From Isohypsibius dastychi (taxonomy: Eukaryota; Tardigrada; Eutardigrada; Parachela; Isohypsibiidae), in contig JAQIWT010000480.1 of NCBI GenBank assembly GCA_034696485.1, forward strand, positions 1 to 19,502: DNA of 19,502 nucleotides, in the 5' to 3' direction. Position numbers and translations under genes: made by a program. The notes under the pieces are model-generated. The model made no database searches. It was not told the DNA's origin and worked only from the letters and a program-made list of their open reading frames with translations. Position 1 is the stretch's first letter, and each line of letters opens with the position of its first letter. This document shows positions 1-8,800 of this stretch, one piece after another.

Positions 1-35
1 TCTCTGTACTGAGGAATTTTCTGGTTGGCTCTCTG

Positions 36-64
36 GTTCTCTATGGAGTATCTCAGTTCTCTAT
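36..64. repeat. Short direct repeat at window edge
   Basis: The 11-mer gttctctatgg occurs twice, at about 36-46 and 54-64, in a CT-rich stretch. It is a minor local duplication and I see no function in it. Confidence 0.4.
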
Positions 65-136
65 GGGGCGGTCCTTGACAAAAGGCGAGCAAGCTTCGAT
101 TTCACAACTCACATGAGCCAAACCCGGATTTCTTAG

Positions 137-280
137 AAAGGATTCCAGACATCTGCTTGTCTAAATGCAGCTGAAGTGACCATTGACCGCTGGCCATGTA
201 CTTTATATTCACTCGATCCGGCTGCAACCGAGTTCATGCTTAACTTTGATGAACTGCGCTCCAGCTACGAATTACTGTAG
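137..280 (+). CDS. Probable terminal exon of an unidentified upstream gene
   Basis: After an acceptor-like ttcttag (ending at 136) there is an open frame of 47 codons ending in TAG at 278-280. A second possible acceptor, ttccag (ending at 148), is in the same frame. The peptide looks protein-like: after about a dozen residues come AAEVTIDRWPCTLYSLDP and then a Phe/Leu/Asp-rich end finishing SSYELL. I do not recognise the family. No start codon or upstream exon lies within the 136 bases to the left, so only the 3' end would be in the window. The call rests on amino-acid character and acceptor position alone. It could be a chance open frame in the upstream region of EXOSC4. Confidence 0.35.
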   Translation, partial: KGFQTSACLNAAEVTIDRWPCTLYSLDPAATEFMLNFDELRSSYELL

Positions 281-623
281 TGTCATTGCTCATTGTCACA
301 CCGCAAACGATAAATTCTATCCCGCAAGATGCAATATTTACACTTCATAATTGTGTGCTGATATTTCTTCCAAGAAAACTAAAATCGACGTCTGTACTCT
401 GCATATTCAGGTTCTATTCTACTGTTTAAATTTAAAGGCAATTCAGAAACCCTTTGTCCGACCAGTTCTTCTGTAGACCCCGAGCTAGCGGGTATTGGCA
501 GAGTCTGCCGCGGAGCGATAAAGTACCAATCAAAGAGTGATTCCCTTGATTTGTTGTGTCGCAATTGCACCAACTTCAAATTGTCGTTGAATTGCTGAAT
601 TTTCGGAAGTTGTGTATTCCACC
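281..623. other. Intergenic region upstream of EXOSC4
   Basis: I see no supportable gene here. The open frames on the minus strand lack family similarity and run antisense into EXOSC4 exon 1. The region should hold the 3' UTR of the upstream gene, if real, and the EXOSC4 promoter and 5' UTR. I could not pick out a convincing TATA box or initiator. Confidence 0.4.
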
Positions 624-1533
624 ATGGAACTGCTTTCTGTGTTGACTGGATTACGAAGAGACGGAAGGAGAGAAGATGAGATTCGTGATATAAAATGCCA
701 GTTCGGTATTGCAAAGGATGCGGATGGTTCGGTTTTGTACGAGCAAGGAAACACCAAAATTCTTGCGACGGTTTTCGGACCTGCAGATGCGGTGAGCAAG
801 TTTATTCCGCGTTTGTGATTGTTTCGCACCAATTTAGTTCTTATTATCAGGGGGAAGACGAGGATGACGATGGTGACATGGTGCTGCTTGAAGATCCTGT
901 TGCAGTAGAATGCGAATTTAAATTATCCTCGATTAGTCTTCAGGATCGCAAAGTTGGACAAAGTGATGATCCGCGTTCCGAGGAATACGGAGAATATATG
1001 GAAATGTGCTACAAAGTCGTCATGTTCCCCCACAAAACCTCGCAGTCAGTTGTTCGAGTCATCTGTCAAGTTCTTCAAGCTGACGGAAGTCATCTGGCAG
1101 CAGCACTCACTGCCGGTACTTTGGCATTAATCGATGCTGGTGTTCCGATCAAAGATCTCGTTGTTGGATGTTCGTCTACGATAATGGATGACAAAGCGCT
1201 GCTGGATATCTCATCACAAGAAGAACTACGTAAGTACCGCACACAACTCAAGTCAAAATTCATTTCCGGTGATTTGTTACATAGCTAGATCATCGTTCGG
1301 AAATTTTGCGCGTACTATGTGTTAGTTGTGTTTTAGAACGGTTACCACAAGTGACAATTGGAGCTGTTGCTAGAACGGGAGAAGTGATAGTTCTGGACAC
1401 CAAAAATCGCTTTCATAAAGATCACTTGAAGCCGATGTTGGATGCGGCTGTCGTCGGATGTCACAAAACTTTTGTTGAGGTCGAACGTTTAATAAGAGAG
1501 CACGTGAAAGCATCTGCTGCAACTTATTCCTGA
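624..1533 (+). CDS. EXOSC4: Exosome complex component RRP41 (EXOSC4), 3 exons, 247 aa
   Basis: This is an RNase PH-fold subunit of the nuclear/cytoplasmic RNA exosome ring, which takes part in 3'-5' RNA processing and decay. The exons are 624-791, 851-1229 and 1337-1533; the introns are 59 and 107 bp, with phases 0 and 1 that match across the joins. The start ATG sits in accATGG. Family landmarks in order are the N-terminal RRDGRREDEIRDIKCQFG, then ADGSVLYEQGNTKILATVFGP, then QVLQADGSHLAAALTAGTLALIDAGVP in exon 2, and the C-terminal HKDHLKPMLDAA and LIREHVK in exon 3. The total of 247 residues is close to the human protein (about 245). After GPADA there is an acidic GEDEDDDGD insert at the start of exon 2, where other members are basic; this could be lineage-specific. 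In animals this subunit is structural rather than catalytic. Confidence 0.95.
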
Positions 1534-1694
1534 CAAAAAGGTACAGTGAAGCCACTGGGCATTTAATGAACGAAACAAAATGAGTGTTCTGAGATATTAT
1601 TTCTTTTTTTGAGCAAAATTAAACACTTTGATGGAATTGGAATCGGAAAGTTACATAAAACATGAAAGTAATTAAAAAACGCTTTCGTGGAACA
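1534..1694. other. Convergent 3' ends of EXOSC4 and the AADAC-like esterase
   Basis: Only 161 bp separate the two stop codons. An ATTAAA-type poly(A) hexamer for EXOSC4 lies within gtaattaaaaaac near 1668-1680, and another aattaaac lies near 1618. The transcripts may overlap at their 3' ends. Confidence 0.5.
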
Positions 1695-4600
1695 TCAGTT
1701 TTTCTTTTCTTCCTGAGAAGTAGTGACTAGCTTCTCATTGCTTGTCTTCAAGAAATCAACAATCGATTTGATAACTTCACTTCCGGCTTTACTACTCTGG
1801 AAATAGCAGTAAATTCCATGAAATCCCAGGTTTTTGACCACAGTTGTTTGGACTCCGTCCGCTTTAAGTCGGTCGGCGTAAGCTAGGGCTTCATCTCGTA
1901 GAACGTCAAACTCGGAAACAATCACCAATGCAGGCGGGAGATTTTTCAGCGAGGGCGCCAATAATGGACACAAATACGGGTCCGTCAGTTTCTTTTGAAG
2001 CTGCTTCGATGCCTTCTCGTCAATCTTCACATGATCTTGTGGAAACTCTTGGTATTTTTGCAGAAAAGACCAAATTTTGCTTTCTGCGACTGAGCTCGGG
2101 ACATGCTCATTTGTTTCCAGTTCGTTTTCAAACTTGCTCGACTCGTTTATGTAGGACAGCCAACTTAGGATCGTGTCCCGTCGGCTGAGAATTGCATACC
2201 GGTCGTTCTCGATGTATGATTTGAGACGGAATGAAGCGAACTGAACTGCTGGTGAGATTAGGATTTGGTTTTTGAGGAATGATTTGCCATCATCGCGCAG
2301 CTTCAGCGCGACAGCTGAAGCCAAGTTTCCGCCGGCACTATCCCCACCGATGGAAATTCGGTTGGGGTCCACGCCGAATGAAGATGCATGAGTTTGAAGA
2401 TGTGTGATTGCGGTGACACAGTCCTGAAATCCGCGGGGATAGGGGTTTTCAGGAGCCAGTCTGTAGTCAACTGAGACGACCACGAAATCAAGCTGTTGAG
2501 CCAGGTATCGCTCCATTAGCTTGTAAAGTTCTGGAAAAATAGCGATCGAAATTAATGTAAAGCATCGTTAGAGACGTGAATTAATTTTCTTCAGTTTTCG
2601 GGATTTTATCCGTGAAGATCTACAGGAGTATCTTAGAGCTTACCGGTGAATTCGTATCTCCAAGCTCCTCCATGGATGTAGAACAGCGCAGGTCTTAGCT
2701 GTTTTTTGCCTTTCCATTCCGGCTTAGTGTAAATCTTTACGGGTATTCCATCAAAGCTGACCTTTTCAATGTCGATCCCAAAGTCTTCCGGTTCCACAAG
2801 CATTAAACGGGCATTTCGGGCCTGGCGGGATATGTTAACTGCAGAATCGTATCCAATAGCTGAGCCCAGTCTTGCCTGAAAACAGTCTTCGTGAATGAAA
2901 TGCTGATTGTTTTGAGCAATATATCAATTTTCGCCGATGGCTATCTAGGTTTCATTTTGAGCAGGTGGCGTTGTCCGATATGACCTGACGCAATTTAAGC
3001 AGTACTCGCTTAGATCTCGCTATGATTTCTTCCGGCTATGTGTCTAACGTATTTTCGTTTCCGAAATGCAGTTAGCAGCTGAATGAGCGGAACCATGATA
3101 TCTTGAGACTGTTTTTGAGCTTTTGGGGGACTTGCTAGGATGGCCGTATGTCTCTAAGCGGAATGTGCACACGGTGTGCTGTTGGGTTGCTTATTGTTAT
3201 TCTAATTTCTTCGTCGGCTCTGTGGTGTGCTCATTGGTATTCGAGAGGTCTAGTAAACCTGGTTCCTTTTATTTTCTCGAAGGCATCTGTGAAATTGGGA
3301 GATGGATGTGAAGGGTTGTGGTCAGGCGGAAAAGTTGTTTCTGGAAGACTCGGAAAAACATGGCAGCCAGATCAATGCTTCATAAAAGAATATTCGTTGG
3401 AGTGAGTGACAAAAATGCATCAGCTGCAAAATACCGGTTTTATTTTGTACGCTCTGGTATTTTCAGATCTGCGAGATTTTGTATGAAACAGTTAGGGAAA
3501 TCAAAAGGTCACCCGTTGCGGATTGTTTTTTTGGGGGATTCTAGAATTCGACAACTTCGAGATGATTTTGTGCGGCTTCTAACTGGAACTGATATCGATT
3601 GGCTGGCCAACCGAAGTATCCACTTGACATCGTACAGAAAACATGAAAGCTATTCGGAAAAGCTGGAAGGGGTCGAGGTGCAGCTGGTCTGGGCAGGACC
3701 CATTTCGTTGGAAGGCGGTTTAAAGGACAACGCGGATGTCGTTGAGAAGTTTATCACGAAGACTGCTCTTGAGGGACCACAGCGCAGGCCGCTGTTGATA
3801 ATTGCTGGTTTTGGAGCTTGGATGATTAGGAAATGTACGGAGAAATATATTAGTCAGGAAAACTGCCACCGGAAGTACAAAAGGTAGCTCGTCCGTAAAA
3901 TTGGTTTTGTAATACGGTCTTATGATTATGGTTTAGACGACTAGAATTATTATTGCCTAAATTGGACCTGATCTCAAAAACTACATCGATAATTTGGGCA
4001 CCGCAGAATGCAGTCAGGGAAGACTTGAGATGGGATTTGGATTTCACCAACAAAAATATGGAATTATTCAATAAGGCCGCTAAGGAAGTCTTTGCCGGGA
4101 GTAGAGTTATCTACTGGCACTCTTTCGTGGATAGTAGCCGGCTGCTGAATGATACTCTTGATGGACTGCACCTTGGACCTCAAACAAAAACATTCGTGAC
4201 TCAAGGGCTCTTCAATTATCTCTGCAATAATGCTGCTGAAGAGCGATCGTCTGGACTTTGTTGTCAAACTTAAAGCGCTCCTTCTTAAGCTCATAATGAC
4301 ATTCAAAAAGAATTAAATTAATAAATCGATTTTTCATGAACTAGTATCCCAGAAACTGTGTTTTTCGGTTGACAAAATTTCCATATTTGCATTTAAAAAT
4401 CTCGTTGCTGGTAGACGCTTTGAAGTCGATCTAGCTAGATCAGTATTACTCATGCATTTTTTTGAAGCGGAAGGTGAATAAATAATAACGTTGCCAATAT
4501 TGCTGCGTATGTTTTAAGTTTGTTTCTGTTGCTACGAAAATAGCATGGCCATCTAACAATTGAAACTTGTCATAGCGATGCTGATGTTTAGAAACTTACC

Positions 4601-4746
4601 ACAATCATGCCAGCTCGGCTAAGTGCGAAAAGTTTCCTGAGAAGCCATTGGTCTTGCGGATCCATGTCATCGGCAACAGGGCAATAAAAATACACCATTC
4701 CAACTGCCAAGAAGCAGAGCGCCCCAGCCCAGGAAACAGGAATCAT
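1695..4746 (-). CDS. AADAC-like microsomal carboxylesterase, 3 exons, 404 aa
   Basis: This is an alpha/beta-hydrolase of the hormone-sensitive-lipase/arylacetamide deacetylase family, predicted to hydrolyse ester or amide lipids and xenobiotics in the ER lumen. The exons on the minus strand are 4746-4600, 2875-2644 and 2530-1695; the intron phases 0 and 1 agree. Exon 1 encodes a signal anchor (WAGALCFLAVGMVYFY) and a juxtamembrane helix. Exon 2 ends with the oxyanion motif HGGAW (residues 117-121), a variant of the usual HGGGW. Exon 3 holds VDYRLAPE, the nucleophile elbow GDSAGG (Ser191), FDVLRDE (Asp335) and GFHG (His364), so the triad is complete. The length matches human AADAC (about 399). 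The 1.7 kb first intron contains the CASD1-like gene on the other strand. Two decayed relatives lie at 13811-15700 on the same strand. Substrate is not predictable. Confidence 0.92.
3148..4273 (+). CDS. Stand-alone CASD1-type SGNH/PC-esterase domain protein, 3 exons, 335 aa
   Basis: It resembles the luminal catalytic domain of CASD1, the Golgi sialic acid 9-O-acetyltransferase that works through a covalent acetyl-Ser intermediate. The exons are 3148-3401, 3467-3883 and 3937-4273; the introns are 65 and 53 bp, both phase 2. An N-terminal anchor (VGLLIVILISSSALWCAHW) is followed by CEGLWSGGK and TWQPDQC, as at the CASD1 N-terminus. The block RIVFLGDSRIRQL carries the nucleophile Ser110, and LDGLHL carries Asp299 and His302, so the triad looks intact. 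The protein stops just after SGLCCQT, where CASD1 has its CCQ motif and then continues into many membrane helices. None are encoded here, and AATAAA follows at 4320. Family and topology are well supported. The substrate (sialic acid or another glycan) is not. The gene is nested in intron 1 of the AADAC-like gene. Confidence 0.85.
4274..4599. other. Remainder of AADAC-like intron 1 after the nested gene
   Basis: I see no additional gene. The stretch holds the 3' UTR of the nested CASD1-like gene and AT-rich intron sequence up to the donor of AADAC-like exon 1, which reads GTAAG on the minus strand from 4599. Confidence 0.5.
4320..4325 (+). terminator. Poly(A) signal AATAAA of the CASD1-like gene
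   Basis: A canonical AATAAA lies 47 bp after the TAA stop of the nested gene. It supports the view that the gene really ends after the SGNH domain instead of continuing into a membrane domain. Confidence 0.6.
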
Positions 4747-5899
4747 TTTGCAGGTGGATCACTTTGTTTCACTGAATCGTATAAATTACAGCAGATTGGG
4801 AATGGTTTTGGAAACAACAGCGCTCTTCTTGTAGAAATTGGATTCCAGCTTCTCCTTCTCACTTTAAGCATGCGTCGCGATAGGTTGATTAATGGGGCCG
4901 GCTCGTCGTTAAATTGCATTGAATTGGTTTGATCTAAGAAAGCGGGGTGTGCTGAACGTAGTGTTTGTTGCTATCGATCCAGGCCGCCGGAAAGTAACCG
5001 AAGGTTGAAGCGGTCATTTGAGACACAGCTAATTTTCGGTGCGTTGAATTGAATCGATCGATAAGATATTTGTGGACCGTACGTATTTTATTGATAACTA
5101 TGATAACACGGTCACGGTGTACGTTATCTGCGCATACCTGCAGGCAGTATTAAACCAAAAACACCTTAACTGATATGAAGACAGCAAAACGAAAACAAGT
5201 TAGGCCAAGCTATCAAAGCAGATGACCCTTATTTAGCAGCGTACGACAAAAGCTCGCTGGTTCGGCTAATCAATTTGTATTTCTGTACAGCCGAAGTCAT
5301 TTTACCAATCGAAATACATTGCGAATTTTGTTCTTTTATTGTTGCAATATTATTTTGTAATATTGGTACCGTATATTTGCTGTATTATATTGCACTTATT
5401 ATTATATTTGGTTCATAATATACTGGATTGTTTCTAATAAAATAACAATTATAAAAACAGTAAAACTGAAATCAGTAAAGTTAATTCACATCACCCTTTT
5501 TTACAGTAGTTAGCTCGTAGATCGCGCATATTGGAACTGTACAAGTCACAAGACTTGTTCAAGTGGTATATGTATGATGTATGTGTATATTTATATTTAT
5601 ATGTATATGTATATGTATGATTTAAGGGATGGTTAGCAGATTCCGACAGAAATGAATTGCACATAATTTATAATCAGATTTCGGTAGGATGAAATTTGGG
5701 TATCGAACTGACCGCTGAAAAGATACACATAACATAACACATAACAACATTGTTACTAATAATCTATTGTGGATGATCATGATAGTAGCATGTAAATCTT
5801 TTCGCTTCACTTCATCCTTCAAACACTTCAGCATGAGAGAACGGAAAATACAGAGACAGTCATGGGCTTTCTCAGTCGCAATCTACCTGTCCAAAAATT
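4747..5899. promoter_or_regulatory. Divergent AT-rich intergenic region between the AADAC-like and Mcr-like genes
   Basis: This 1.15 kb stretch separates the two divergent start codons and must hold both promoters and 5' UTRs. It is strongly AT-rich from about 5310 to 5470 and contains a TA/TG microsatellite at 5565-5621. The open frames in it show no protein character I can recognise. I cannot point to specific transcription-factor sites. Confidence 0.5.
5565..5621. repeat. TATG/TATATT microsatellite
   Basis: An imperfect run of tatatg, tatgta and tatatt units spans about 57 bp in the divergent intergenic region. It is probably polymorphic and ordinary. Confidence 0.8.
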
Positions 5900-8800
5900 A
5901 TGCCGGGGTGGAAGACCTTGCCGCTTTTGGTTATCGGATGTTTCGTGTCCGCTCTCTCTCAGATTCCCCAGTTCGTCCAGTTCAGCGAGCCACCCCTTTC
6001 GGTAGACGATTTCGGCGGCTCACCACTAGAAAATATTGTCCTGAATCCATTTTCCCCTCCGTTACCACAGCCGGTGTTCATCGACCGTCCAACTCCCCAT
6101 AAGAAGATGTAAATCACGCATATTTTGAAACACCGCTATATTTTGTAATTTTCTTTGGTTTCAAGCTCCTACTTTATAGCCGCGTCCCGGAAACTTCACG
6201 ATGGCCAGCCGTACAAAATTCACGTGTCGCTTCTGGCGGATGCAACCGGACCACTGACCCTCACGGCTGTAATTCGATCAAATTCAACGACAGTTTCCAA
6301 CGTTCAGAAAGTCTTTCTTCCCGGCAGTCACGAAATCTTGTTAATGAGCGTAAGTCTTATATTCAAATTATATTCAACTGGTGTTTCTTTTTGTCTGGAA
6401 TTTCAAGCTTTTTATCTAGACGATGAAAGCCTTGTTCGAGACTCAGTACGAGCTGATTATTGAAGGCCACTTCAGGAACGGAGGATACGGTTCCGCTTTT
6501 AAGCATCAAGGGTCACTTGAACTGGAAAGCAGATCAATTAACATAATTATTCGAACACAGATGCCGATCTATCGTCAGGAAGAAATGGGTTTGAATTTTA
6601 TTTAATAAGAAGGTTTTGTCAAAAACTGACGATTTTTCGTTACAGTTCGTTTCCGGGTTATCCCACTGAACGCCCAGCTAACTCCATACATCGGACTTGT
6701 TGATATTTTCATCTACAATCCGGACGGCTATCTACAACGACGTTATAATGCCATGCACAGTAATTTTGGTGTAGTTAGCATCGGGTACCAACTAGCTCCG
6801 GAATTGAAGTTCGGTAACTGGAAGATTCGAGCGCAGATTGGTCCGAACTTCAGTGAGATAGAGTTTCCGGTCGAGGAATTTAGTAAGAAACTGACTCATG
6901 TACATTCTTCATGAATTGTTCTGGTAATGGGAGTTTGCAGACCAAGCTTTGATTGAAGTCAATGTCACACTTCCGGCAACTATCCTCGAGTCATCTGTTG
7001 CTATAACCGGAAACGTGCAAGCCAAGTAATCCAGATTTTGCTTATACTGGTTTGCGGTTTGTTAAAATTTTAGTTCTGTTTTAGTTTCACTTGGGGAAAG
7101 CCGGTCACTGGAAGCTGCGTTCTGGAAGTTTTTGTCATCAAAAAAGAAAGCGACAAAACGCCACCTGACTGGGGAACTGATCCAGGATTCACCAAATTGG
7201 AAGACAGGGTATTTTTTACGAATCTTCAACGCCCGCACTAAACGGTTGTGCTTAGAAATCAATCTATTATAGTTCCATGGGTCAATGCAGTTCACAATTC
7301 CACTAGAAAACCTGCGACGTGGAACCGGAAACCCGGTTCTGGACGGGATGATTATTGCGGTCCGTGCTACTGTTAAGGACTACTGGCATAATGAAACCAG
7401 GATCGGCTTCTCTCAAACGCTTGTTTTTGGTGATTCGTTACGGCTCATGTTCATGGGAGATCAACCACAGGTCTTCAAACCGGGAATGCTGTTTTCGACT
7501 TATGTAGGTGAAATACGTGTCCAGTGCAGTTTTTTGGTTGATGAGAAGGTTTGCATTCATTTTGATGAATGTAAGAAATTAACGAAGAAACAACAGAAAA
7601 AAATTGGGAGTTTTCATTAATCAGTTTTCGATAGAAGTTTTCTAAGGGAAATTTTTTAGGATATCAATCAAAATTTTGTTATTATTTTCAGTTGTTTCTC
7701 ACAGTTATTTGTTTGACGTTGCAGCTTGCAGTTTCACGTCAGGATGGTTCTTTACCGGCTCCCTTCTCAACCATCGAGCTTCGAACTCAAACCATGTCGG
7801 CCCCTGGGATTTCCGGTGAAACTCGACGTCGATTAATCTTCGTGCCACCAGATGGAATTATCAACCTGGAATATCGTCCACCGCGGGATACAACAGAAAT
7901 TCTCCTCGAAGTGTTGGATCTCGAAGGCAGCCATAATTTCATTCACGCACCATATGAAATAGCGAACGTTTCGAAAACACGAATGTATGTTTTGAGGATG
8001 CAATCTCCACGCGGTCAGACAATCCGAATCAGCTCTTCCTCAAAGAAAATAAAAGTCGGTGACATCATCCATTTTGATGTTGAATCAAATTATTATCTCA
8101 ACGAGTTTGACTGGATTGTCACCAGCAAGGGATTGATCCTTTATTCCGGACATGAAATCGCCCGTTCATATCACCACATCTTCTCACTTGTGGTCACTTC
8201 CGGTATGGCGCCCAAATCCCATGTCGTCGTTTTTAATATTCTTCCGACCGGCGAAGTAATTGCTGATAGATATACATTTCCGGTTGATGGGATATCGCGG
8301 AATCAAATTAACGTCTCCGTAAATCATCATAAAGATTATTACAAAAGAACCTTCGAAGTCATTGTTGAAGGTGATCCACTCGCGTTTGTTGGATATTCCG
8401 CTGTGGATAAAGACTTGTACTCTTTAATGCCGGGTCTTGGTTCACTTTCTCGCCATGATATTCTCAAATCACTCCACGATCACGAGAAAGGAAGATACGG
8501 AAACAGTTTGCATTCGGTGACCTTTCTGTCGCAAGATGGGTTCTCCGATACCTCGCATTATTTTGGATCGAATGTTCATGGTCTGGATCCTTACAGCGTG
8601 TTTCAAGAAGCTGATTTATTGGTGTTTACGGATGCTGATGTGAATCGTTTGTCAACGACATTCTGTGATAAAAGCGCGGGAGTTCTGCCGTGTGTTTCCG
8701 GAGGATGTTATATGGAGAGCCAGAAGTGTGATGGGAACTGGGATTGTCGGGATGGAACTGATGAGGGGCAGTGCGAGAAGGATTTTTATGCTGGGATTGT

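Noticed and set aside
624-832. Minus-strand frames antisense to EXOSC4
   Set aside because: They have no protein character and mirror the well-supported EXOSC4 exon 1.
5767-6102. Alternative 111-codon plus-strand frame overlapping Mcr exon 1
   Set aside because: It shows no family similarity and no signal peptide. The overlapping frame from 5900 has a signal peptide and joins exon 2 in the correct phase.
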